DNA of 64,000 nucleotides from Polaribacter sp. IC073. Its GTDB lineage: Bacteria > Bacteroidota > Bacteroidia > Flavobacteriales > Flavobacteriaceae. The translations under genes and the position numbers were made by a program. Under the pieces are notes generated by a model. That model saw only the letters and a program-made list of their open reading frames with translations, did no database searches and was not told where the DNA came from. The stretch's first letter is position 1. Each line of letters begins with the position of its first letter. Below, in pieces: positions 51,728-60,611 of this stretch. The stretch spans positions 558,001-622,000 of the forward strand of contig NZ_VORS01000001.1 of NCBI RefSeq assembly GCF_007997075.1, read 5' to 3'.

Positions 51728-54700
51728 ATGCAATACAATCATCAAGAAATAGAAGAAAATTGGCAAAAATTTTGGGCAGAGAATCAAACTTTTAAAGCCG
51801 AAAATAATTCTGAAAAGCCAAAATATTACGTGTTAGATATGTTTCCTTATCCAAGTGGGGCAGGTTTGCATGTTGGGCATCCTTTAGGATATATTGCAAG
51901 TGATATTTATGCTCGTTACAAGCGTCATAAAGGTTTTAATGTATTGCATCCGCAAGGATATGATTCTTTTGGTTTGCCTGCAGAACAATACGCAATTCAA
52001 ACAGGGCAACATCCAGCAAAAACTACAGAAGCAAATATTACAACGTATAGAAAACAATTAGATAAAATCGGTTTTTCTTTTGATTGGAGCAGAGAAGTGA
52101 GCACTTCAAACCCAGAATATTATAAATGGACACAGTGGATTTTTATTCAATTATTTAATTCTTGGTATAATAAAGATACAGACAAGGCAGAAGATATTGC
52201 GACTTTAGAGAAAATCTTTAAAAAAGAAGGAAATGCGACCATAAATGCAGTTTCAGATGAAGATATAAAAACTTTTTCTGCGGATGAATGGAAAGCATTT
52301 TCAAAAACAGAAAAGGAAGAAATTTTATTGCAATATCGTTTAACATTTTTGTCGGATACAGAAGTAAACTGGTGTCCTGCTTTAGGAACCGTTTTAGCAA
52401 ATGACGAAATTGTAAACGGAGTTTCAGAACGAGGAAGTCACCCAGTTGTTCGTAAGAAAATGACACAATGGTCTATGCGAATTTCTGCATATGCACAGCG
52501 TTTGTTAGACGGATTAGAAAAAATTGATTGGCCACAACCTTTAAAAGATTCTCAAACCAATTGGATTGGAAGATCGCAGGGAGCCATGGTTTCTTTTGAT
52601 GTAGCAAATGGTACTGAAAAAACATCGTCTGAGGTTAAATTATCGTATAAAGAATTAGAAGCTTTAAAAGAATTACGTCAGAATTTATCGAAAGCAGAAA
52701 CAGTTCTTTGGGACGAATTAAAGAATAAAAAAGGAGCAGCAAAATTCAGAAAAAAATATACGATTGGTACATTTTTGGTAGATTATGTTTGTTTAGCAAA
52801 AAACTTAATTGTTGAATTTTCTGGCAAAGAAGATGAAGCTGAAAGAACAGCTTTTTTTAACAATGAAAGTTTTAATGTTGTTCGTTTTAAAAACGAAGAA
52901 GTAATTGAAAACGTGCTTAAAGTTGTTGCTGCCATTAATACTGCAATTCAATTTCCAAAAAAGATTGAAAAAACAGTTGAAAAGAAAGTAGTTGCCAAAG
53001 ACGAGAATAAATATAAAATTGATGTTTTTACAACAAGACCAGATACTATTTACGGTGTAAGTTTTATGACATTGGCTCCAGAACACGAATTGGTTTCTAA
53101 AATTACAACAGACGCTCAAAAAGCAGACGTTGCAAATTATATTAAAGCAACTGCAAAGCGTTCTGAACGTGATAGAATGGCAGATGTAAAAACCATTTCT
53201 GGTGCCTTTACAGGCGCATATGCAATTCATCCTTTTTCGGGTGAAAAGGTTCAAATTTGGATTGGAGATTACGTATTGGCAAATTACGGAACAGGAGCAG
53301 TTATGGCGGTTCCTTGTGGAGATCAACGTGATTATGATTTTGCAAAACATTTTAACATTCCAATTCCTAATATTTTTGAAGGCGTAGATATTTCAGAAGA
53401 AGCACATACTGGAAAGGACGGAACAAAGATTGCAAATTCAGACTTTTTATCAGGATTAAAATATAAGAAAGCATTAAAATTAGCCATTTTTGAAATGGAG
53501 AAACGTGGCTTTGGTTACGGAAAAATAAACTACCGTTTGCGTGATGCTGTTTTTAGTAGACAACGTTATTGGGGAGAACCTTTTCCTGTATATTATAAAG
53601 ACGGAATGCCACAAATGATTGACGCAGAACACTTGCCAATCGTATTGCCAGAAGTAGAGAAATACTTGCCAACTGAAGATGGAAAACCACCTTTAGGAAA
53701 CGCAACAGTATGGGCTTGGGATTCTCGTGGTAAGAAAGTGGTTGCTAACGATAAGTTAAAAAACAAGACAGTGTATCCTTTAGAATTAAATACAATGCCA
53801 GGTTGGGCGGGTAGTTCTTGGTATTTTAACAGGTACATGGATGCTACAAATGCAACTGAATTTGCAAGTAAAGAATCTTTAGAGTATTGGAAAGAAGTAG
53901 ATTTATATATTGGCGGATCTGAACACGCAACCGGACATTTATTATATGCTCGTTTTTGGCAAAAATTCTTGTTCGATAAAGGAATTGTACCTGTAGATGA
54001 GTTTGCAAAAAAACTCATTAATCAAGGAATGATTTTAGGAACTTCTGCTTTTGTATACAAGGCTACTGCTTTTGTACAAAATGGCTGTTCTATAGATAAA
54101 TCTAATGATGACGTTTTAGAGAAAATACCAACAATATTTGTTTCTAAGAACTTATTTAGTTCAGATGATGAATTTGAAACGGTTGTTAAAAATTACTTGC
54201 TAGATAATAAATTATTGAATCCTAATTTTGCAGATTTAGTAATGATTACAAAAACGGCGATACATGCAGATGTTTCTTTAGTAAACTCTTCTGATGAGTT
54301 AGATGTGGATGGTTTTAAGAATCATGCTTTAAATGCTGATTATAAAAACGCTGAATTTGTTTTAGAAGACGGAGCTTATAAAGTAGGACGTGAAGTAGAA
54401 AAAATGTCTAAATCGAAATACAATGTTGTAAATCCTGATGATATTGTAGTGGAATATGGTGCAGATGCTTTGCGTTTATTCGAAATGTTTTTAGGCCCTT
54501 TAGAACAAGCAAAACCTTGGAAAACTTCTGGTATTTCTGGTGTTTCATCATTCTTAAAGAAATTATGGAAACTGTATTTTAACGAAGAGGTCTTTGAAGT
54601 TTCTGATGCAGCACCAACTAAAGAAGAATTAAAAGTTTTACATAAGACCATCAAAAAAGTAGAAGAAGATATCGAGAATTTCTCTTTTAATACATCGGTT

Positions 54701-55081
54701 TCTACCTTTATGATTGCGGTAAACGAACTAACTGCTTTAAAATGTAATAAGAAAGCAATTTTAGAACCTTTATTGGTTTTATTATCGCCTTACGCACCAC
54801 ATATTTCAGAAGAATTATGGAGTAAATTAGGAAATAAAGGATCTATTTCTACGGCAGGTTTTCCTGTTTTTGAAGCGAAGCATTTAATAGAAAGTGCAAA
54901 GAATTATCCGATTTCTTTCAACGGAAAAATGCGTTTCACATTAGAACTTCCTTTAGATTTATCGAAAGAAGAAATAGAAAAAGTAGTCATGGAAAACGAG
55001 AAAACAATTGCACAATTAGAAGGCAATACTCCTAAAAAAGTAATTATTGTTCCTGGTAAGATTATAAACATCGTTATTTAA
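51728..55081 (+). CDS. leuS: Leucyl-tRNA synthetase with an inserted DUF559 domain
   Basis: 1117 residues, clearly longer than the usual 860-950. Catalytic motifs: the HIGH-type GAGLHVGHPLGY (residues 44-55) and EKMSKSKYN near residue 897. The CP1 editing core is intact: FTTRPDTIYG (about 434-443) and the conserved aspartate in CGDQRDYDF. Between GRSQGAMVSFDV and the editing core, about 130 extra residues hold a DUF559-type domain (see separate entry). A Bacteroidota-type insert (LGTSAFVYKAT to VEKMSKS) lies before KMSKS. The anticodon domain and C-terminal domain appear complete, so the enzyme should be active. Confidence 0.96.
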   Translation: MQYNHQEIEENWQKFWAENQTFKAENNSEKPKYYVLDMFPYPSGAGLHVGHPLGYIASDIYARYKRHKGFNVLHPQGYDSFGLPAEQYAIQTGQHPAKTTEANITTYRKQLDKIGFSFDWSREVSTSNPEYYKWTQWIFIQLFNSWYNKDTDKAEDIATLEKIFKKEGNATINAVSDEDIKTFSADEWKAFSKTEKEEILLQYRLTFLSDTEVNWCPALGTVLANDEIVNGVSERGSHPVVRKKMTQWSMRISAYAQRLLDGLEKIDWPQPLKDSQTNWIGRSQGAMVSFDVANGTEKTSSEVKLSYKELEALKELRQNLSKAETVLWDELKNKKGAAKFRKKYTIGTFLVDYVCLAKNLIVEFSGKEDEAERTAFFNNESFNVVRFKNEEVIENVLKVVAAINTAIQFPKKIEKTVEKKVVAKDENKYKIDVFTTRPDTIYGVSFMTLAPEHELVSKITTDAQKADVANYIKATAKRSERDRMADVKTISGAFTGAYAIHPFSGEKVQIWIGDYVLANYGTGAVMAVPCGDQRDYDFAKHFNIPIPNIFEGVDISEEAHTGKDGTKIANSDFLSGLKYKKALKLAIFEMEKRGFGYGKINYRLRDAVFSRQRYWGEPFPVYYKDGMPQMIDAEHLPIVLPEVEKYLPTEDGKPPLGNATVWAWDSRGKKVVANDKLKNKTVYPLELNTMPGWAGSSWYFNRYMDATNATEFASKESLEYWKEVDLYIGGSEHATGHLLYARFWQKFLFDKGIVPVDEFAKKLINQGMILGTSAFVYKATAFVQNGCSIDKSNDDVLEKIPTIFVSKNLFSSDDEFETVVKNYLLDNKLLNPNFADLVMITKTAIHADVSLVNSSDELDVDGFKNHALNADYKNAEFVLEDGAYKVGREVEKMSKSKYNVVNPDDIVVEYGADALRLFEMFLGPLEQAKPWKTSGISGVSSFLKKLWKLYFNEEVFEVSDAAPTKEELKVLHKTIKKVEEDIENFSFNTSVSTFMIAVNELTALKCNKKAILEPLLVLLSPYAPHISEELWSKLGNKGSISTAGFPVFEAKHLIESAKNYPISFNGKMRFTLELPLDLSKEEIEKVVMENEKTIAQLEGNTPKKVIIVPGKIINIVI
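52643..52948 (+). other. leuS: DUF559 (endonuclease-like) domain inserted in leuS
   Basis: Residues 306-407 of LeuRS match the DUF559/Vsr-like fold from end to end: LRQNLSKAETVLWDEL, KFRKKYTIGTFLVDYVCL, LIVEFSG, and NVVRFKNEEVIENV, then a terminal helix. The first acidic residue (D352 in VDY) and E363 are kept. The canonical ELDG is EFSG here, with the second aspartate changed to serine (S365), so nuclease activity is doubtful. A charged linker (KKIEKTVEKKVVAKDENK) leads back into the editing domain. The frame is continuous, with no stop or splice-like sequence. Confidence 0.85.
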
Positions 55082-55163
55082 AGGATGCTGTTTTATAGGT
55101 GGTTGAGAAATTTTAGTATAAATTTTAAGAGTCACTTTTGCTATAAAAAAATAAATATATTTT

Positions 55164-55196
55164 AAAAGTCATTACAGCATTTGTAATGACTTTTTT
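55164..55196 (+). terminator. Terminator after leuS
   Basis: A 13-bp perfect stem AAAAGTCATTACA / TGTAATGACTTTT with a 5-base loop, followed by TTTATTT. Confidence 0.92.
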
Positions 55197-55275
55197 ATTT
55201 GGTTATCTTTAGCTAAATTTAAAAATGCCTTTCTTTAGGTACAGTTTTTGAAGAGCATTATAAAAATTATAAAAA

Positions 55276-56733
55276 TTGAATCGTTTTAAAAAAATTTCTT
55301 TAAGAATTCGTATCTTTTTATCCATGATACTGTTGGTGTTATTGGCATCAATTCTAATTTTGGTAGTAACTGTTTATCAATATGACGAGCAAACAAAAGA
55401 CTATAATATTCAGCGTTTTGAGCGTAAAGAAGCAATTGCAACAAAGACCATTGAGTTAGAACTTGCAAATAAAACTTCGTACGCAGTAAATACAGAAAAT
55501 TTACCCAAAATATTTCAGAATAGAATCTATGAAATCTCTTCTATAAATAAACTAAACATTACCTTTTATAATTTAGAAGGAAGGCTTTTAAAGACTTCAT
55601 TTGGCAACGCATTTGAAAAGATAGACAATACACCGCTTACAGCTCTTATTGTTGCTGATTTGGCACAAAACTCTAACCATAGAATCTTCAAAAATAAAGA
55701 AATTGACGGCACAAGTTATCAAACCTCTTATTCGTATATACATGACCCAAAATTTAAACGAATTGGTATTTTAGAGTTACAGTTTACACAAGACAATTCA
55801 GAAATTGAGCACGAACTAAAAGAGTTTATTTACAGATTAAGTTTGGTCTATGTATTGATGTTTTTGTTGGCAATTTCATTTGCCTATTTCTTATCGAGTT
55901 ACATTACACGTTCTATAAAGACCATTTCAGATAAAATGCAACAAACGCGTTTAAATGAAAGAAATGAAAAAATTATATTGAATAAAGCAAGTTCAGAAAT
56001 TGAAGTTTTGGTAGATGCTTATAACAATATGATAGATCAGCTAGAAGAAAGTGCCGCGAGATTAGCAAAAAGCGAGCGTGAACAAGCTTGGAGAGAAATG
56101 GCGAAACAAGTAGCGCATGAAATTAAAAATCCGTTAACACCAATGCGATTAACGGTGCAGAGTTTTGAGCGAAAGTTTGATCCGAAAGATGAAAATGCAA
56201 AAGAAAAATTAGCCGAATATAGCCAAACCTTAATCCAGCAAATAGACGTTATGAGTGCTATTGCCTCTGCTTTTTCTGATTTTGCAAAGATGCCAACACA
56301 AAAAAGAGAGAAGATTGAAGTAATTGGTGTTGTTAAGTTAGCGTTAGATATTTTTAATGAAGACTCTATAAAATACTATCCGCAAGAACAAGAATTATTT
56401 GCGAATTTAGACAAGACACAATTGATTAGAATTGTAACCAATTTGGTTAAAAATGCGAGTCAGGCAATACAAAAACAAGAAAATCCTTTAATAGAAGTAA
56501 AAGTTTTTTCTGACGGAAATGCAGTTAAAATAACAGTTTCAGACAACGGAAAAGGAATTTCTGAAGATGTCAAAGAATTAATTTTTGAACCTAAATTTAC
56601 GACGAAGTCAAGCGGAATGGGCTTAGGTTTAGGAATTATAAAAAATATTATAGAGGCTTATGATGGTACTATTTCCTTCACTTCAAAAGTAGGAATTGGA
56701 ACTGTTTTTACAGTGATTCTACCAAAAACGTAA
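55276..56733 (+). CDS. NtrY-like sensor histidine kinase
   Basis: 485 residues, TTG start. Two membrane helices (about 12-33 and 186-207) enclose a periplasmic sensor region of about 150 residues, then HAMP (about 207-260), the H-box MAKQVAHEIKNPLTPMRL, N-box NLVKNASQAIQK, and ATP motifs DNGKGISED and GMGLGLGII. The kinase resembles the NtrY branch that partners NtrC-type regulators. A matching NtrC-like gene lies about 1 kb away on the other strand (57689-58852), with a crotonase gene between. Confidence 0.9.
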   Translation: MNRFKKISLRIRIFLSMILLVLLASILILVVTVYQYDEQTKDYNIQRFERKEAIATKTIELELANKTSYAVNTENLPKIFQNRIYEISSINKLNITFYNLEGRLLKTSFGNAFEKIDNTPLTALIVADLAQNSNHRIFKNKEIDGTSYQTSYSYIHDPKFKRIGILELQFTQDNSEIEHELKEFIYRLSLVYVLMFLLAISFAYFLSSYITRSIKTISDKMQQTRLNERNEKIILNKASSEIEVLVDAYNNMIDQLEESAARLAKSEREQAWREMAKQVAHEIKNPLTPMRLTVQSFERKFDPKDENAKEKLAEYSQTLIQQIDVMSAIASAFSDFAKMPTQKREKIEVIGVVKLALDIFNEDSIKYYPQEQELFANLDKTQLIRIVTNLVKNASQAIQKQENPLIEVKVFSDGNAVKITVSDNGKGISEDVKELIFEPKFTTKSSGMGLGLGIIKNIIEAYDGTISFTSKVGIGTVFTVILPKT

Positions 56734-56822
56734 TGCATGTAGGCTGCTGTAGTTTACAGTAAAATAAAATTTAATAATATCACCTTTGGAGCAGCTCAAG
56801 GGTCTTAAAATCTTAATAAAAA

Positions 56823-57605
56823 ATGAATTTCGAAAATATTTTAGTTTCTAAAGAGAATAGTTTAGCACGAATAACTATTAATAGACCCAAAAAATTAAAT
56901 GCTTTAAATAAGGCAACTATAGAAGAACTGCATAAAGCTTTTGATGCTTTAGAAACAGATGAAACTATTAAAGCCATTATTATTACCGGAAGCGGAGAAA
57001 AAGCATTTGTTGCTGGCGCAGACATTTCTGAGTTTGCACATTTTTCTGTTGAAGAAGGAAGTGATTTAGCAAGAGCAGGACAGGAGATGTTGTTTAATTT
57101 TATTGAAAATTTAGACACGCCAGTAATTGCCGCAATTAATGGTTTTGCATTGGGTGGAGGTTTAGAGTTGGCAATGGCTTGTCATTTTAGAATTGCAGCC
57201 GATAACGCAAAAATGGGGTTACCAGAAGTATCTCTAGGTGTGATTCCGGGGTATGGAGGTACACAACGTTTGCCACAATTAGTTGGCAAGGGAAAAGCAA
57301 TGGAAATGATTATGACTGCAGGAATGATTTCTGCTGAAGATGCTAAAGATTGTGGCTTGGTAAATCATGTAACCACACAAGAAGAATTGTTACCATTGGC
57401 AGAAAAGATAGCGAGTAAAATTTTAAGAAATTCTTCTGTCGCAATTAGTGCAGCAATTGTTGCTGTAAATGCAAATTTTAAAGACGGTGTAAATGGTTTT
57501 GATACAGAAATTAAAGCTTTTGGAGACTGTTTCGGAACCGAAGATTTTAAAGAAGGAACTACTGCATTTTTAGAAAAAAGAAAGCCTAATTTCTCTGGAA
57601 ATTAA
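56823..57605 (+). CDS. Enoyl-CoA hydratase/isomerase family protein (crotonase)
   Basis: 260 residues with the crotonase fold: ARITINRPKKLNALNKATI, oxyanion-hole motif KAFVAGADISEFA, and the catalytic glutamate region GFALGGGLELAMACHFRIA and LPEVSLGVIPGYGGTQRL. Both catalytic glutamates (in LELAM and LPEV) are present, so it is likely a true hydratase for short-chain enoyl-CoA, for instance 3-hydroxybutyryl-CoA dehydratase. Expressed from its own region, ending at a shared terminator. Confidence 0.92.
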   Translation: MNFENILVSKENSLARITINRPKKLNALNKATIEELHKAFDALETDETIKAIIITGSGEKAFVAGADISEFAHFSVEEGSDLARAGQEMLFNFIENLDTPVIAAINGFALGGGLELAMACHFRIAADNAKMGLPEVSLGVIPGYGGTQRLPQLVGKGKAMEMIMTAGMISAEDAKDCGLVNHVTTQEELLPLAEKIASKILRNSSVAISAAIVAVNANFKDGVNGFDTEIKAFGDCFGTEDFKEGTTAFLEKRKPNFSGN

Positions 57606-57635
57606 GTATTAGATTACGTGTCAAAAGAATAAATT

Positions 57636-57671
57636 AAAGCTGAACAACGGTACCGTTGTTCAGCTTTTTAT
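57636..57671. terminator. Bidirectional terminator
   Basis: A 32-base perfect palindrome with half-site AAAGCTGAACAACGG around a central TA, flanked by A and T runs, between the convergent crotonase and NtrC-like genes. Confidence 0.93.
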
Positions 57672-57688
57672 TTATGTTTTTTTAAGCC

Positions 57689-58852
57689 TTACTTACTAGC
57701 AAATAGTTTTATATCATTCGCAGAAACTTCTTTTTCACCAAGAATAATTAAACGCTCTACTACATTTCTTAACTCACGTATGTTTCCCGTCCAATCATAT
57801 TCTTGCAATAACTTAAGGGCTGCAGATGAAAAATCTTTTTTTGGAGTTCCTTGTTCTTCAGAAATTTTATTTGCGAAAAAATCGACTAATAACGGAATGT
57901 CTTCTCTACGATCATTTAATGCAGGAACTTGAATTAAAATAACTGCTAATCTGTGATACAGGTCTTCTCTAAATCTACCTTTTGCAATTTCTTCCTTTAG
58001 GTTCTTATTAGTTGCTGCAACAATTCTAACATTTACTTTGATGTCTTTATCAGAACCAACTCTAGAGATTTTACTTTCTTGCAATGCACGTAGTACTTTT
58101 GCCTGCGCCGATAAGCTCATATCGCCAATTTCATCAAGAAAAATAGTTCCACCATTTGCTGCTTCAAACTTACCTGCTCTGTCTTTATTTGCACCTGTAA
58201 AAGAACCTTTTACGTGTCCGAACAATTCACTTTCTATTAATTCAGACGGAATTGCGGCACAGTTTACTTCTATCATTGGGGCTTTCACTCTGTCAGATTT
58301 TTCGTGCAACCAATGCGCAACCAATTCCTTTCCTGTTCCGTTTGGACCTGTAATTAACACTCTTGCATCTGTAGGTGCTACTTTTTCAATAATATCTTTT
58401 ATGTAAGAAATAGCAGTGCTTTCACCAATCATCTGGTAGCTTTTACTTACTTTTTTCTTTAATCTTTTATTTTCTACAATTAAGACTTTCTTATCTAAAG
58501 CATTTCTAACTGTGTTTAAAAGTCGATTTAAATCTGGTGGTTTCGAAATGTAATCGAAAGCACCTAAACGCATGGTATTTACAGCGGTATCTAAATCTCC
58601 ATGTCCAGAAATCATAACAATTGGTATTTCTGGTTTTATTTTTTTTGCCTTTTCTAAAACCTCAACACCATCCATTTTTGGCATTTTAATATCACATAGT
58701 ACTAAGTCGTAATCGTTATTTTTAATCATTTCGATTCCTATCAACCCATCTTCTGCTTCCTCTACATTATAAGCCTCATTTTCTTCTGAAATGATTTTTG
58801 TTAAAACCCTTCTAATGGCAGCTTCGTCTTCTATAATTAGTATTTTTGACAT
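57689..58852 (-). CDS. NtrC-like sigma-54 activator lacking a DNA-binding domain
   Basis: 387 residues: receiver domain (phospho-acceptor in LVLCDIKMPKMDG) and a sigma-54-interacting AAA+ domain with Walker A GPNGTGKE, GSFTGANKD (the GAFTGA loop, with Ser for Ala), Walker B GGTIFLDEIGD, and NVRIVAATNKNLKEE. It stops at the AAA+ lid (RNVVERLIILGEKEVSANDIKLF); the roughly 60-residue Fis-type HTH of NtrC is absent. Such activators, like Helicobacter FlgR, work from solution. Last gene of the five-gene operon, three bases after DUF6268. Confidence 0.92.
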   Translation of the reverse strand: MSKILIIEDEAAIRRVLTKIISEENEAYNVEEAEDGLIGIEMIKNNDYDLVLCDIKMPKMDGVEVLEKAKKIKPEIPIVMISGHGDLDTAVNTMRLGAFDYISKPPDLNRLLNTVRNALDKKVLIVENKRLKKKVSKSYQMIGESTAISYIKDIIEKVAPTDARVLITGPNGTGKELVAHWLHEKSDRVKAPMIEVNCAAIPSELIESELFGHVKGSFTGANKDRAGKFEAANGGTIFLDEIGDMSLSAQAKVLRALQESKISRVGSDKDIKVNVRIVAATNKNLKEEIAKGRFREDLYHRLAVILIQVPALNDRREDIPLLVDFFANKISEEQGTPKKDFSSAALKLLQEYDWTGNIRELRNVVERLIILGEKEVSANDIKLFASK

Positions 58853-58855
58853 AAT

Positions 58856-59725
58856 TTATATCTTAAATTTTATTCCTGTTCTTAAATAAAATGTATTTAC
58901 ATCATCTAAAGTATATACATTCTCTCTGTCTTTATCTCTTAAAACATTACTAAGTCTTAATGTGTAACCACCATAAGCATACACAACTAAATGTTTACTT
59001 AAGAGATATTCATATCCTAAACCTGTAATTAATAATGACAAAGAAACAGTATTCGCTTCTTTATTTAATACAGTTGTTGGTCTCTGTAAATTTGCAAAAT
59101 ACCCATCTAATCCAATAAATGCTTGTAAATTTCTATTTTCATTGAAACGATATTTTATATTCGATTTAGGAACGCCTGCACTAAAAGACCACTTTTCGTT
59201 TACTCGTCTGTAGTAACTTACAAAAGGTAACGGAAAAGGCAAACCGGTTGTTGTATTGTAGGTTAAACCTAAAATTAACCTGTAAGGTCGTTTTAAAGAA
59301 GTTTCGTTTGTTCTGTCGTTCACGAAGAAAACACCTCCGTTTAAAAACAAATCATCCTTTGTTATTCTTTCTGTGAGTGTAGAGGCTAATCTTGGAGTAA
59401 TTTTAAAACCTATTCTCCAATCTTTATTCATTTTGTAGGTGTAGGCGATATTAAAATCTATCACTGTTAAGGTTTCAAATGATGATGTATCAAACGGATA
59501 CTCATCTTTTAAATTTAAAATAATTCTGTTGTATTCTGCACCTAAAATGATGTAACTATCTTCTTTAACTTCTATCGGATAGTTTACCAAAGCTTTAATT
59601 CTTGTATATTGATCTTCTGAATTATTTTTAGGAATAAATGAATATTCTAATCTTGCTAAATCTGTTAGTTGTGCATTTGCAAAAAAGCTTGTAAACAGCA
59701 TTAAAGTAATTAAATATTTATTCAT
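58856..59725 (-). CDS. DUF6268 family outer-membrane beta-barrel protein
   Basis: 289 residues from the ATG at 59725, which is preceded by GGAGGTAAA, a strong Shine-Dalgarno sequence that is rare in this phylum. An earlier ATG at 59743 would include that ribosome site. Signal peptide (LITLMLFTSFFANAQ) and alternating beta strands (ILGAEYNRIILNL, LRTGIKFKI at the end) indicate an outer-membrane barrel. Family function unknown. Lies 19 bases after the mechanosensitive channel gene. Confidence 0.85.
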   Translation of the reverse strand: MNKYLITLMLFTSFFANAQLTDLARLEYSFIPKNNSEDQYTRIKALVNYPIEVKEDSYIILGAEYNRIILNLKDEYPFDTSSFETLTVIDFNIAYTYKMNKDWRIGFKITPRLASTLTERITKDDLFLNGGVFFVNDRTNETSLKRPYRLILGLTYNTTTGLPFPLPFVSYYRRVNEKWSFSAGVPKSNIKYRFNENRNLQAFIGLDGYFANLQRPTTVLNKEANTVSLSLLITGLGYEYLLSKHLVVYAYGGYTLRLSNVLRDKDRENVYTLDDVNTFYLRTGIKFKI

Positions 59726-59744
59726 TTTACCTCCTTTATTCATT

Positions 59745-60611
59745 TTATTTTACATTTGAATACATATGTACATCTCTTTGTGGAAAAGGGATTGTTATGT
59801 TATGCTCTCTAAATGCCTTATCGATTGCAAAACGTAAATCACTTTGTACAAATCTTGTTTCAAAACTATCATTTAACGTAAAAACAAGTTTAAAGTTTAA
59901 AGAACTGTCTGCAAAATCTGTAAATAATACTTTTGGCTCTGGAATTTTTAAAATCTTGTTTTGAACTTTTGTTGTATCTAATAAAATTTGTTTTACTAGT
60001 TCTACATCACTACCATAAGCAACACCAACGCTTACAGACTCTTTTGTTTCGGTTCCGTTTTCTGTCCAATTGAACAAAATATTGGTTAAATATAAGTGAT
60101 TCGGAATTACTAGAATCTTATTATCTATAGTTACAGCTCTTGTTGTTCTAAGTCTTATATCTAAAACTCTACCCACTTGTCCCTCTAGCTCAATAATATC
60201 ACCAACATGCACCGATTGATCTACCAAGATAAAAATTCCTGAAATAATATCTTGAAACAAGGTTTGCAAAGCCAAACCAACACCAATTAAAAGAACTGCA
60301 GATGCGGCAAATACTGCGGTAACATTAACCCCAGAAGCATCCATAGCAATTAAAAATATCACTAAAAAAACAAGCCATCTTATATAGCTAAAAACACTTA
60401 TGAATTTGACTTTATCTATCTCTGGAAGATTTCTTGTTAAAAAACGCCTAATTAACTTTAGTAGAAAGGCGGTAGCAATAAGAGCTACCACCACAAATAA
60501 AAATCCTTTAAAAGAAATGTTTATTTCTTTACTAAAGGTAAAAGTATAATCTAAGATAGAATTTGCTTCCTCTACAATAGTATCTGTAACTTGCTCTAAT
60601 TTATCCTGCAT
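59745..60611 (-). CDS. MscS-family mechanosensitive channel
   Basis: 288 residues with three membrane helices (about 28-50, 70-90, 95-118). The pore helix TM3 shows the AlaGly pattern ASAVLLIGVGLALQTLFQD, and the beta domain follows: GRVLDIRLRTTRAVTIDN and VIPNHLYLTNILFNW. Opens under membrane tension, in osmotic down-shock. The start directly abuts the preceding stop, so it is translationally coupled to the ABC permease gene. Confidence 0.92.
   Translation of the reverse strand: MQDKLEQVTDTIVEEANSILDYTFTFSKEINISFKGFLFVVVALIATAFLLKLIRRFLTRNLPEIDKVKFISVFSYIRWLVFLVIFLIAMDASGVNVTAVFAASAVLLIGVGLALQTLFQDIISGIFILVDQSVHVGDIIELEGQVGRVLDIRLRTTRAVTIDNKILVIPNHLYLTNILFNWTENGTETKESVSVGVAYGSDVELVKQILLDTTKVQNKILKIPEPKVLFTDFADSSLNFKLVFTLNDSFETRFVQSDLRFAIDKAFREHNITIPFPQRDVHMYSNVK

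Noticed and set aside
52805..53350. 181-codon antisense frame within leuS covering part of the DUF559 insert
   Set aside because: Cysteine- and asparagine-rich composition reflects the reverse of the leuS codons; the leuS frame shows clear family motifs throughout.
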